Assembly: GCA_025738555.1 (NCBI GenBank)
Contig: JAOVFP010000001.1
Span: 2,728,001 to 2,792,000 of the forward strand
Length of the DNA stretch: 64,000 nt
Direction: 5' to 3'
From: Cyathus striatus
Taxonomy: Eukaryota > Basidiomycota > Agaricomycetes > Agaricales > Nidulariaceae
Below, piece after piece: positions 37,304 through 48,893 of this stretch. The position numbers and the translations under genes are program-made. The notes below the pieces were generated by a model. That model did no database searches. It had not been told where the DNA came from and saw only the letters and a program-made list of their open reading frames with translations. Position 1 is the stretch's first letter; every line of letters starts with the position of its first letter.

Positions 37304-37500
37304 TGTGGGAACAATCCTTCAAATGATAAAACATAGCAAAACACAGAATACATCTCGCATAAAAGTGTCAAAATGCATAGAATATAATATAGTACACATT
37401 TTATTCATTTATATACAAAATAAGAAGAAAAAACAGCAATTCTAACCATGTAGTGTGGATACAGCACATGGCACAACTGATTTACAGGGTTTGATTGCTC
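37304..37500 (+). mobile_element. Partial Copia LTR, inverted relative to 35060-35436
   Basis: It starts tgtgggaacaatccttcaaa, preceded by the purine run gtgggggag, a 3'-LTR arrangement. It matches the start of the first LTR over about 190 bp and fades after gcacaactgatttac. The preceding 30 bases also match those outside the first LTR. Confidence 0.7.
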
Positions 37501-38414
37501 AGTTGTACACCAAAACTTAATAGCCAATTTATTTCTGTTTCACCCATTCCCTTGACCATCTCTTTATATAAGTAGGTGTTATATCTTTAATTCTACACTT
37601 TTCTGAATTTTGGGGATATTCTGTGGTGAGGAAAAGAATACAGACCACATTCTCTTAAATCAAGCCAAAAATAGCTGCATCACTCATTTGTACAACTTCG
37701 CTTAAGCGGCATTTTGCGTGGGAAACGGCAATAAAACTCAGCACTGATTAACTCTGGATCAATTTGTGAAAGGCTACCATTTCTGAAAATGAGGTCCACA
37801 AGTTTCTACACCGCTCAAACTTTGGTTTCTTTGGGCTAGTTTAAGCATAAAATGGTGGATAAACATGATATGATAGTAGTTACAGTATTATTTGTGCAAT
37901 TATCCCTATAAAAGTAGGGTTTTATGTCACACAAGATTTTGTGATGCTGTGAAAATTAGGTGTATTTTGAGGATTATTATGCATGGAGCACCTGTGATCA
38001 CATAAAAATTTCTATAGTATACATTTACATCATAATACATAACATGGAGCAAGTTTTTTGTGTGTAGGATACCTGTACATCGAGAATTGGTCAAGTGTAC
38101 AGATGAGAGGGGCTGTACAACTGAGCGATCAAACCCTGTACAGCACGTGCGACTTTTTCAACACTTGGAACTTCATAAATAATGGCCAACTTTGCCGCCT
38201 TTATGCACATCCGCGGCAGCTCGGGGTTCCCCGTACTCGTCTGGTCGCGTTACGCAACATGTTTTTCTTTGTCCACGCAATTTTCGATAGGTATACCTTG
38301 ATCAGCCACATTTGCATACCATCCCTTCCCACTTCCCACCGTAACAGAAAACGGACTGTAGCTACGTTTCAAATTTCCAACAGTATCCTATATTGAAATC
38401 TTGAATGAAAATTA
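37501..38414. other. Spacer, return to normal CpG content near 38.1 kb
   Basis: No gene is supported. The open stretch at 38058-38396 lacks a recognisable domain or homologous copy. CpG dinucleotides become common again from about 38080. Confidence 0.45.
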
Positions 38415-38492
38415 TCGAGCATTTCGTGCAATGGTTCAATACGTCTGAATCAGGTAGACTGCACAGCTCGGGGTTCGAATTCCTCATCTCGA
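38415..38492 (+). repeat. tRNA-like element
   Basis: Begins tcgagca and ends ctcga, with A-box-like cgtgcaatggttcaa and a good B box, ggttcgaattcc. Confidence 0.5.
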
Positions 38493-38731
38493 AATCAAAT
38501 AGATTGGTATATGCTTTTTGTGCTTACGCATACACTTGCGACATTTTTCTTTTACGCACCATTGTAGCACCCACGAACTTATAAGTAAGCAATAAGTACA
38601 CCGCATTGTTTGACAAATTAGAGTTGCAAATACAATGCAGTAGGTAAAATTCAATTCAACATATTACTTATTTAGCAACTCGACTTGAAGTAAATCTGGT
38701 CTTATGTATGCATGTTCTTACCGGAGAAAGG

Positions 38732-38814
38732 TCGAGCATCGTGTAACAGCTAACCTTGCCGCATCTAAAATTCATGACAGCTTTAGATTCGATTCACCGA
38801 GCCCGAATTATAGG
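38732..38814 (+). repeat. tRNA-like element
   Basis: Begins tcgagcatcgtgtaacagctaa; B box gattcgattcacc; the 3' arm is decayed (gcccga). Confidence 0.45.
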
Positions 38815-39058
38815 TGATAATTCATAAGTTGTAGCTTTTTATATTCTCAAGGCCTCATCGACATCATACAGTTTTTATGTACGCATCGCCCTTCAGAACT
38901 TAATAACGAAGCTACATATCTTTTCAAAATGAAAGATAAAATGCTTTGTATTCGAGACGAGACTTCAAGTTGGGCGAAACAGAGACACTGACAGTATTAG
39001 TATAGCAGTACTTTAGCCAGACATTTACCTTGAGCCAAATCTATATCACATTGACACA

Positions 39059-39112
39059 TCGAGTATGGTGAAATGGCCAACATTGCCACCCCCCACGTAT
39101 TCATACTGAAGC
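39059..39112 (+). repeat. tRNA-like element, 3' half lost
   Basis: Starts tcgagtatggtgaaatggcc, matching the copy at 4589; no B box remains. Confidence 0.45.
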
Positions 39113-39221
39113 TACAAAGCGTTGTTTTTATTTCAATCTTTTTCCGTAGTTAAGTAAATACTAAGTGCATTGCGCACCAACAGCCACCTTAACTTGAGCA
39201 AGCTCGCAGTGTATAAGTAAC

Positions 39222-39298
39222 AGTCAAATATGGTGTACTGGAAACATTGACGCCTCCCGGAATAGTGGTAGCTATAGATTCAATGTACCCTATTTGAC
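39222..39298 (+). repeat. tRNA-like element with perfect acceptor arms
   Basis: Arms gtcaaata and tatttgac pair over 8 bp. The A box is tggtgtactggaaac and a degenerate B box is gattcaatgtacc. Relative to tcgagta/tactcga, both sides of two base pairs have changed together. Confidence 0.5.
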
Positions 39299-39553
39299 CT
39301 AAATTCTTTCTACCCCACAGAAATTCCTTTTTGGTTTCAGATTATGACTTACATAGTAAGTACTTAGTACGCCGCTTTAATCCAATGGCGTATGGACTAC
39401 CTCAAGACTATTTTTAAATACAGAGTCAACAGCATCTGTGCCGCATGAAACAGCTGTATCTCAGAATTCTGCACTAGTTGCCTTCAGTTTTACTATCCTA
39501 CTCCATCGCAATAACCAATATTGTACAAACTGTACCAACGTTTCAAAGTTCAA

Positions 39554-39634
39554 ATCGAGAAAATTGTGTAACGGCTAACTCTAAAGATCTAATACTTCAT
39601 TGGGGGTGGCAGGGGTTCAGTTCTCCGTACTCGA
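39554..39634 (+). repeat. tRNA-like element
   Basis: Begins tcgagaaaattgtgtaacgg and ends ccgtactcga; B box ggttcagttctcc. Followed by aacttctaag, similar to the sequence after the copy at 4817. Confidence 0.5.
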
Positions 39635-40017
39635 ACTTCTAAGGGACTGTTGGCGACAACAAAGCTATAAGCCTTTTATAAATGAAAGATGGTACTAGTA
39701 ATTGCATCTCTTCTACTCGACGCTGCGATATATTATTATATGGGCCTTCCGTGACTCTGTCTCACAGATACTTAAGCTTAAGGCTTGAAAAAATCTGAAA
39801 CCGGACAGAATACTGCTATCCAACAAGAAACGGAACCTCACTGTCCAGATACTTTGCATCTTTTTATAGTACACTGCTTATTCATTAAAGATGATACAAC
39901 CTTCGAGCCCGTTTTAAAAAATTCCTACTGGTGCATGCTATTGTCGGGGAAGATGCGTAACGTTTATACTTCAGAATCGTCCGAAATAATTCTACTTATA
40001 GACCAAAATGTAAACCA

Positions 40018-41281
40018 TCAGTCAGTCTCATCTGGGTGCACGACAAGTTTGACCGCAGAAACTTGATCTTTCTCGAGGCGTTGTAAGCCTTCAAATACAC
40101 CACGTAGCCCACCTTGAAGTACCTCCACCTTATTAGGCTACGGAATAATGTAAATGTCAGACACCATCACAATTTATTTCCAAAAACTTACGCGTATGGC
40201 TCCGGACTCCAAAAAGGATGTCACCATAGCATAAATCGCCTTGATTAGTTCCGCATTCTCAGGAGGTAGCATGGGAAATGCGATGCCATTGGCAATTGTC
40301 TTTCCAGACCCTTCCATCTCCTTGAATTTTAGCTTGAAATTTACAGTGTAAATTGTTCCACCTGTGGCAAGAAGATCGTATCCTGCTTGTGCAGTTTCTG
40401 GAATTTCAATAGAATCAAAAGCAATCGTGATCGGTTTCGAAGTGATTTTCGCAACTTCGGAAGGAAGTGAGGATATTGGCAAAGAACGGTCGATGACATG
40501 TGTTGCTCCAAGGGACTTTACATATAACTCGTTTTTCAAGGAAGCGGTTGTAATTATAGGCGAGAATCCAGAGTACTTTGCGAGTTGGATTGCTGTAATG
40601 ACGTTTATAAGCATATGGTATGATTTTGATACGTAAATATTTCTCACCCATTTGGCCAACTGAACTTGAGCCACCGAAAATGAAAATGGGTTTGTTCGTG
40701 TATTTTCCATTGCGTGCGTCATCCAGAGTTGTTGGGCCAGTGAGACCTATTCCCAGAGGTGGTTTATTGTACAGTCCACTCCACGCTGTAAACAGAGCTA
40801 GGGGGATAGTTGCAATCTCGTCGTAAGACCACCCAGTTGGGACCTATTTATATTGTCATTAGTGACTGACTATTCCCCTTAGAGAGAAAGAGCTGACCTT
40901 AGCAGTCCTATGAGCAGGAGTAATCGCATACTGTTGAAATCCACTATTACGCGCGCTGTAATCGGCTTGGAAGAAGCTGTAAAAATCGCGTAAGTGAAGG
41001 CTGCTTCGTGAGTAGTGTAATCCTTACACTTTATCTCCCTTGTTAAATCCTTGAACGCCGTCTCCTATTTCGACGACATCTCCTGCTACGTCTGATCCTA
41101 CAATGCCAGGAAATTGCATAAACGCCACGCCATATTTTTGGATCTTCCAATCAGCGGGGTTAAGGGCGGTCGCTCTGATCTTCACAAGAATTTCTCCTGG
41201 ACCAGGGGTATAAATTTCGGCCGTGCGAAGTACGAAGTCAAGTTGGGGGCCATCAAGGAAGAGTGCTTTCTGTTGAGACAT
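40018..41281 (-). CDS. MDR1: quinone-oxidoreductase / enoyl-reductase-like protein
   Basis: Five exons: 41281-41028, 40976-40898, 40843-40648, 40592-40192 and 40137-40018, giving about 349 residues. All introns are GT-AG and 50-56 nt, and they fall at the same codons as in MDR3. The N-terminal half is a GroES-like fold (PGPGEILVKIRATALNPADW, IVGSDVAGDVVEIG). The C-terminal half is a Rossmann fold with the nucleotide-binding motif GGSSSVGQMAIQLAK. Zinc-ligand cysteines are absent, so it belongs with zinc-independent NADPH reductases (ToxD-like). The substrate is unknown. It ends at KLVVHPDETD. The frame is clean throughout, so it is probably functional. Confidence 0.87.
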
Positions 41282-41798
41282 ATTCTGCGTGGAAATAGAA
41301 CAGGTGATGCGTTGGTCAAATCAGGATACGAGGAATTAACGCACTATATACGGTTATTGCTTATAAGACTTGTAGTAAGCAATTATTGTAGTGGTGTACA
41401 GGATTCCTTGGAAGAAAACACAGAGTGACATCCGAACGTCGGCAAAGTTCTGGTTATTTAGTCATCCGTAGATCCCGCACCTAATTATAGCGCTGCTTTA
41501 TAAGATGATAACATAAATCAAATATTCGTGGGACCAGGGACCGGCTAGGCGGTACTAGAGCAAAATCGACGATGAGTCGCTGGCAGAGTGCGTATCTCGT
41601 TGGCACTTCTCAATCTTGCTTAACGTACCAAATTTCGCATTAACGCGCAAGCGTCAGTAAGTACTTATCCAGATGATATATGGTGGATGTCAGGTCGCGA
41701 CCCACATCGGTGAAGGTAGAAGAGTTGAAGTTGAGCGAAACTTTTGAATTTGGAAGGGCTCAAATAATTTAATTGTCATATTTGCTTGGTAAACCATC

Positions 41799-42851
41799 CC
41801 CAGTCAAAAATCAGTCTAGGGCTGTTGAGCCGGATCGAGTGGGATAGAGCCAATCGGCTTTATCGAGGGACATCGAGTAAAAATAGCCAAGTCGCAAAAT
41901 AAGTTCTTGGCGGCCTTACATATGCAAACTGTGAGATGCTTCGCTTCTACTTCGCTAAGAAAATTCTGAGCGTATCGAGGGATTTCTAGGCAAATGAGAT
42001 TGTGAGATTGAAAACTTCAGTAGAAGGCATTCATTTCCCTTCTCCATCATTTACATATAATTGTGGCACTTACACACGACGTGTGGCAGACCCTTTTCTT
42101 TCCCTACCCCCAGCTTCTCGTACTTCTCATAAGTACTTACTTCTCTTTTCCAGCCCTCCCCTACTTCATTTATCCGTGGGCAAGGCTACAACTCTATGCA
42201 ACTTCAAAGGTACGTGTCTCCTTCTCCTTTTATTGCGTCATCTCACAACGTAGAGCTAACCAGTTGGTAGTTACAGGTTACCGTGGTGGCGGCACGGCCT
42301 GCGGTTTCCCTCATCATGCGCCGCCACTCCCTCACTTCGACACTCAGCTTTCTTCAAACTCACATAGACATTCCATCTCGGAGGTTAGGACCACGGGCGT
42401 GCATCTAGTTTGGTATGTACTTAATTGATTGTCACCAAACTATCGCTAACTATGTGAAATCGTTGCTAGCCAGCTCGCGCGTAGAAAGACAGTACAAGCT
42501 GCTAGACGTAGTTGGTACAGTAGGTAGTATTAGACTAGTAGTTAGAAATATATGTGCCTATATAAATTCCAATATATGCTTTTTTAATATCTACAAATTC
42601 ATTGAAAGTGCTTCAACAACCCGAGATATAACTAGATTTTGGCTACGTTAGCACTAGATGTTGCTATACCTGCCATTAAATTAGCATCTTGGCGAATGAG
42701 ACTTATTCTTGGCACTGGATTGGACTCGACATGCTTAGATATCACTCGTAAAAAATCGTTATATTCCAGATTTTCGTGGGATATCGAGTGATATCTAGTC
42801 TTCGATCTCACTGGATACCGCTTGAAATCCCTAGACCGATTTTTGACTGGG
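41799..42851. mobile_element. Non-autonomous TIR element with 7-bp target-site duplication
   Basis: The termini are inverted: cccagtcaaaaatcagtcta at 41799 against its complement ending at 42851 (22 of 23 positions match), with weaker similarity further in. Direct repeats aaccatc flank it at 41792-41798 and 42852-42858. The 1053 bp hold no transposase frame. The superfamily is uncertain. It lies between MDR1 and TM1. Confidence 0.85.
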
Positions 42852-42859
42852 AACCATCA

Positions 42860-44400
42860 GTCAGGTGCAGTCGTGTTTAGTCACTATGGTCCGTGCCCTG
42901 TTTTGGATTACTCCGCCGACCTATTTGTTTTGAATTTGACTGCCTTGGCATGTTTTATGCGCAGCGAGGAAGATAACTATCGAGAATGTTTAATACGCTT
43001 CGCATGGACAAAAGATTCTTAATGCGCTGTTTAGAAGCTATAGCTTTCAATGCAGTAGCCATTGCATACAGCCTACACTGCTTACCATAAATTTTAGCCA
43101 AAGCCTTGTACAATGTTTTGATTGTAACAGTGAGTGATGTGACGATGCTTAAGTACAGAAGAACTTGAAAATGAAAATTGTCTAATGGATTCCGACAGAG
43201 TCTAGAGGACGTTAGAAAATCGATGTTAGACGACGAAGTTACTAGTATTATTACATAGTAAGACTGTCGAGGATCGTTGTAACGACTTCAGAACTAAGAA
43301 GCAGACACGAGGATGAGAGGAAACGAGGAGAAATTTCTTGTTGAACTGATTTTGACCGGGAATGGCAAAGTTCACTGGAACGTTACTGGATCATCTAGCG
43401 TGACGCTGACTCATTCAACGTTTACTGCCAACGCGTTAACGTTTTAACGTTTTAACACTGACTGACTCTTCCTAAAGCACAGATACATTCTTTTTTCCTC
43501 TTCCTTCACGTGCGTTTCTCTATGAAATCTGTATCGATTCATATATGGACATCTTTTACCAATCTTTTACGTGCAATTACTTAGTTCCGTAGATACTACT
43601 AAATCTTCTCGGGACGATGATCTCGCCATAGCAGTCTAGTCCGGGGCCAATCTGAAGCGAAATTTTCCATAAACATGACCTCTTCCACTGGACACTTGAA
43701 TCACCCAATGACACCCATGGACCATTGCAGGAGTCACACTCGATGCTCCAATTTGGCTACTGTTTCAGACTGTAGCAGACATTTTGCTCAATGGCGAGTC
43801 TATCCTACGAAATACCGGACTGTAGATCTATTCTGAATCTGAAAAAAAACAATTTAGAACTCGATGCAGTTCACGCGTAATGCAAGGTGCAAGTGTATAT
43901 CTTGATGGAAAGTCACACTTTATCCGCTGGCAGTGGTCGAGCAGTGACGAATGGACTGAGCATGTGTGTCAAAACTCTTGTTCTAAATCCATTTGTACGT
44001 CGCATCCTTTCCCAACTGCTCGACCTCTCCTTACATCACTTTAAAGCTACGTAATTATATTGTTCTCCTCGGTGTCGCATTTCTCATACGCCATGTACGA
44101 TGTGCCATCGTTAAACCCAAACCATCAATCTCGGAATCAAAACGATCCACCCTAACCACCACGCATCCTCAGCACGTCGGATCCATTGTTCTCTCTGTCC
44201 CATTCGTCCCGGTCTCGAGTAACTGTATGTTCTCCAGGATATCATTCCACGTCAATCATTCATGAAAATGTCTCTCAAATGGTCGGCTGGGTGTCTTGAT
44301 TCAAAGAACGGGCAGACATCATGATTGAATAATGGAACCCAATGTTTTTCAAAGGAAATGCCGCAGGAGTAATGTTTCTAAGTGTAACATTTTCATAGAT
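42860..44400. other. Spacer, nothing recognised
   Basis: No exon, RNA gene or clear repeat. A triplet of acgtttt-type motifs occurs at about 43436-43455. Confidence 0.4.
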
Positions 44401-44405
44401 ATAAG

Positions 44406-45081
44406 TCACTGTGAGCACCAGGTCCATACCGCGGCTGCAATGAATATAGCCATCGCAAAAATACCTCCTATGGATGCGTCTACTACTGTATCCTTGAGAC
44501 CAATCGAGTCTAGCATTACTTCCTTAACTATGGCGGCACCAATTGCCACTGCAGTAACGTTCAGTGGATAGCTAAGTAATGACCATATTAAAGTCACTTT
44601 CGACCAGCTTGGTTCATATCCTAAAAGTATGAATGTGCAACCGAGAGGACCAGTGATGATGGCAGACATAATCACGCCTCCGATGGCGCCAATTATTGCT
44701 GCATTGTGCATGCTGGTAGAATGATATTCCTCTCCACTGACATGCTCCTTCTCCGCCATTGCATTTCCAATAACCCTGATATAGTAAAGCATGTGTAAGA
44801 AATATATATTTTGGTGATGATGGTTAGAAGGTCAACTAACAATGAAAGAATGCTAGCAAGAGTTCCTAATATGAGCAACTGGATGTAAGTCCCACTATAA
44901 CATAAGGGTAAGACTGTGAAGTCTTTCAGCGTTCCAAAGTTAGGTATACCATTACTTACACAGCTCTAACTGTCTTGTTGTAAGGTCTCTGAGTAGACTC
45001 CGCCAACAGTGGTAATCGAGACCTTCCGGATTCATCTATGATGTGATTCTCGACGTATTGGTCTAGTGAGAAATCGGGCAT
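44406..45081 (-). CDS. TM1: small multi-pass membrane protein of unknown function
   Basis: Exons 45081-44960, 44894-44841 and 44775-44406 give about 181 residues. It has a soluble N-terminus (MPDFSLDQYVENHIIDE), then hydrophobic segments LLILGTLASILSLVIGNA, AAIIGAIGGVIMSAIITGP, a middle segment and AMAIFIAAAVW, so 3-4 membrane spans. HSTSxHNAAxIGAIGG is shared with TM2. I do not recognise the family. The 54-nt middle exon and both intron phases are identical in TM2, so the pair arose by duplication and the gene model is supported by comparison. Confidence 0.7.
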
Positions 45082-47193
45082 TGTTTATGGTGTGTTCGCG
45101 GTAGAGTGATGTGGATGGTCCAACCAAGCAGTGGTGATTTTGCTTGGAAGCAATTCAATGGCTGGGAATAAGAACTATTGAATACAAAGTTGAGCTATCG
45201 TCAATACAATAAGAAAATTGAATTGTCGATAGAATTGCTATAATAGAATGTAACTTACTATAATGAGTGTTCAATTGATACTGACGATTGTAACACCGAT
45301 TCACCGAGTGAACTACTAGCCAGCCACCAAAATCAAACACAATTTATTACAAGACTATATGACATGAGGGGGTATGGAGCGGCCGGGTATTGGAAAGAAG
45401 GATCCCCGCGTTTTGGAAGAACTGTTAAGTTCTTAGTGATTATAAGCCCTAAAACTCTCATCGAGCGCATGTGCGACTAATAGGGAAGCTTGAAAAAAGT
45501 AGACTAGACTCGCCTGCGTCGACGGTCGATGCTTGGGGTCTCAGGCTATGTTTTTGATTGCAAAGGGGTACGAGTGAAGGTTGAGTGGAGGTGCGTGTCT
45601 TGCGAGCAAGTAAGTACCTGTGGTCAAGCTTCATTAGCGGTAATGAGGAGGGAAAATAGGAGGGAAAACAGGAGGAGGAAGAAGATGGCATGAACTTTCA
45701 TGGTATAATGAGCATTCTCCGCGTGTTCAAACCAAGTTCAAACGGTATACCCAAGTTGTATGCAAGTACTGTAACATCGCCCATCCCTATGAACCGCACT
45801 CCAAGGCCGATAGGGAAGGAAAGCCAGTACTATAACGTATCTGGCTCGCAAACCACACATTTCCAACACTCCTACGAATAACCGCCTACCAACCCCATAT
45901 CTCACTTCTCAATCCAACCACAAAGTCTAAATTGGGCTCACCGATACTTTATTATCTAAGCCATCTATTCCTTGCTGGCGATCGTAGAGTGGGTGCACTA
46001 AGCTTCTAGGTGGCGGTGGGCTCCTCTAGGCAAAGTGTGTTAGCTGGCTTGAAGAGGGGAAGGAAGGGGAAGGACGAAGAAGAAAGGTAAAAAGAACAAA
46101 GGGAAGAACGAGGAAGAACGAAGGGAGGGGGGAAGGAATTGGGGGATCAAAGAACGAAGGTGGAAGGTCAAAGAGTAGGCTGAAAAAACGCAGACTGAGG
46201 CGGTGGATACCAGTGTATACGTCGGGGATCGAATAAAAGAACGGCATACTAAAGAGAAAGGAGATGCAAATGGACAGTGGACACGTACCCCACAAGCACC
46301 ACCTGCTGCCCTCGCACCAGCTAGCATATCAGCCGTGGTCCCTCTAATATTGTACTGCGCAGATGTCATGGGTCGAACAGAGACGAATAAATTTACATGA
46401 AGCCAAGCAGAAGACGATGTTGCTTCCCTGTTGTGCGCGCTATGTGGGGCAGCGGTTACGAGGGACACAATATACGATGTATCGCCCGGGGTCGAAGATT
46501 GATTGGTTTCCCTACCAGACGGTAAGCATGGGGAAGAGGAAGAACGGTAAAAAATGAGAGGTACACAAATATGTAGACCACCGGGCAAGTACACCATGGC
46601 GAATTGAGGTGGAAAGTCAGGCCTCAGGTTCGAGCCAAGCGAACATCCTTTTCAGGGTTGTTATGTCGCTTTCATTTGATCGGCATAGTGGTGGTGCAAT
46701 ATATAGTGGAGGTGAGAGGCGCACCGGCTGTTGGCTGGATGTTACGGTAGATGTCGGTGGTGCGCATGAATGCCGAATTTCTTGAAACGTTTCGTGCGGT
46801 CGGCGCTTGAATCGGGCGCCACGAGCCTCGAGCCCGAGCCCGATCAGACCAAGATCAATCATCAGACCCCCGGCTCCCAGGCCCAGGCCGCCGAAGCCCC
46901 AAGCCGCTAAGTAAGCACCACAATCCCACTACTCACAACGACCCCCCCCCGTCCCAACCAACCCGCACCGCAGGGTTCACCAAGTCGACCACCAGTGGCT
47001 ATCACTGGGGAATTAAGAAGTGAGCAGCCCGACAACCAAAAAACCGAACTACCCAAGTCACTTATCATGATCACAGGTAACTTGTAAGATGTGGGTACCT
47101 GGGTCACAACTGACGTTACGACAACTTAGAGACCATCTTCAGCGCAAAACCAACGCAAAACTCCGTCAATCTCAGTAACAAAACAATTTGTAT
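45082..47193. other. Spacer with purine-rich tract, no gene supported
   Basis: At 46050-46150 the plus strand is almost all purine (gaagg repeats). This produces long but biased open frames on the minus strand (F, L, S, P-rich) that I do not accept as genes. A C9 run is present at about 46942. Confidence 0.45.
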
Positions 47194-47865
47194 CTATGTA
47201 TTTTTTATAAAAACTTCGCCCAGGCGTCCCACCTCTAAGGATAAAATAAGGAATATAACAACTGTAGCCATATCTATTAATAACCATATTACTACCCCAC
47301 CATAGCTTTTGATGACAATAGAGTCTAATGTCATCTTCTTAACTATGACCGCACCAAGCTCAACCCCAGCCAAATTGAACAGCCAGCTAAACATTGACCA
47401 TCTACAATTCACTGTTGACAAGCTTAATCTTTTTTCCGATTCTGAATATACCATTGCATAGATGAAGGGACCAGCGACGATGGCAGACACAATCGCGCCT
47501 CCAATGGCACCAATTAAGGCTGCATTATGCACGCTGGTAGAATGTTCCTCTCCACTGGCAAGATACTGAAGCACAAAGTTTTCCATAAGTCTGATACCGT
47601 AAGATATCTTATGATAACAGTGACTGAAAGATATACCAACATTAAGACAATGCACTCCAGAGTTCCTAACATGAGCAAGTATGCATAAATGCCACTAAAA
47701 CGTAAGGGCAAGATTAGTCTTTCAGCGTTCCAAAGTTAGCTACACCTTTACTTACATAGCTCTATATGCACTGGTTGTAGACTTTGGAACCAAAGGGAAT
47801 GGAAGCTTTTCGTTTTCAACATCGATTTGAGTCTGGACGTATTGGTCCAGTGAAAATCCAGACAT
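47194..47865 (-). CDS. TM2: small multi-pass membrane protein, paralogue of TM1
   Basis: Exons 47865-47756, 47694-47641 and 47590-47194 give about 186 residues. The N-terminus MSGFSLDQYVQTQI resembles TM1, and HSTSVHNAALIGAIGG is nearly identical. TLDSIVIKS matches MLDSIGLKD of TM1. Three to four hydrophobic segments are present. The C-terminus is longer than in TM1 (LSLEVGRLGEVFIKNT). The start lies about 170 nt from the stop of the broken MDR copy. Function unknown. Confidence 0.68.
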
Positions 47866-48032
47866 CGTTTCTGCTCGACAATGATGCGGATAGTCAAACG
47901 CAAGTGCCCCTTATATACTGTAATAGAAATCTAAAGACTATTCAAATGCTCATTTCTTGGGCGATGACTCTCAAGTACATTCAATATTTCTTATTATCAA
48001 TCTATTCAATTTGTACTAAGACAATTGCAGTT

Positions 48033-48613
48033 TCAATCAGTCTCACCAGGGTGCACGACGAGTTTGACTGCAGAAACTTGACCGTTCTCCATGCGCTTCA
48101 AGCCTTCAGATACACCACAAAGGTAGTTTGGGAGTACTTCCACCTGTTAGGCTATAGAGTTGAGTAAATACCAGTTATATTCGAAGGTTCCTTCAAATAA
48201 CTTACGCGTATAGCTCCAGATTCCAAGAACGACTTGAGCGTGCCGTGAATAGCTCTAATCAGTTTTGCATCCTCAGGATGTTTTTCGGGGAACGCTGTAG
48301 CGTAGGCTACCGTCTTTTCCGTCCCTTCGGTTTCTTTGAGTTTCGGTCCTGGAAATACGGTACAAATTATTCCAGCGGCGGCAATGAGATTATATCCTGC
48401 CTGTGCCACTTCTAGTAGGATAGCGACGGCGTCGAAAACAAACATTATTGGCTTGGAAGTGATCTTGGAAACCTCGGTATGGAGTGAGAATAATGGCAGA
48501 GAGAGCGGTCAATGATATGTGTTGCTCCGAGGGACTTCAAATACGACTCGTTTTTCAAGGATGCGGTTGTGATGATTGGCGAGAATCCAGAGAACTTTGC
48601 GAGTTGGATTGCT
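48033..48613 (-). pseudogene. MDR2: broken 3' half of an MDR reductase gene
   Basis: It matches exons 4 and 5 of MDR1/MDR3. Exon 4 (about 48612-48207) keeps GFSPIITTASLKN, SLGATHIIDRS, ITSKPIMFVFDA and FLESGAIRV. It has a 2-nt expansion in a CT run near 48500 that shifts the frame. Exon 5 (about 48156-48033) lacks one base near its start relative to MDR3. Exons 1-3 are absent: the sequence at higher coordinates is an aldo-keto reductase tail on the other strand. Confidence 0.8.
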
Positions 48614-48649
48614 GCAGATAGTAGTTATGTATCGCGTGGGTATGTTCGA

Positions 48650-48893
48650 GAGGAGGGTATGTTATTCCTATTCCCGGGGGATCTTTGTACGTTATTTCAT
48701 TCCTTTCTTAACACTATCCGTTCCTAACCAAAACTGGTATGTATTGAACGATAGGCGCAAGGAAAGAACCTTGGAGAATTTACAAGCAGGAGATATCACC
48801 TTGACCCCGAAGAAGGTGAAGGAGATCGATGATGTTTTAGAGAACTTTGAGGTTAAGGGTGGGAGGTATATGGAGAATACGCCGCATCCTTAA
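48650..48893 (+). pseudogene. Aldo-keto reductase C-terminal fragment
   Basis: After an intron-like stretch ending in gatag (about 48753) the frame reads RRKERTLENLQAGDITLTP and continues to FEVKGGRYMENTPHP and stop. This is the C-terminal signature of fungal aldo/keto reductases (NADPH-contacting ENL... and the final GGRY). A preceding exon scrap (cctattcccggggg) could encode the usual PIPG. The catalytic barrel is missing, so this is a relic. It abuts the 5' break of MDR2. Confidence 0.6.

Noticed and set aside
46026..46597. 185-codon minus-strand frame rich in Pro, Ser, Phe and Leu
   Set aside because: It arises from a purine-rich tract, with no domain, homologous copy or splice context.
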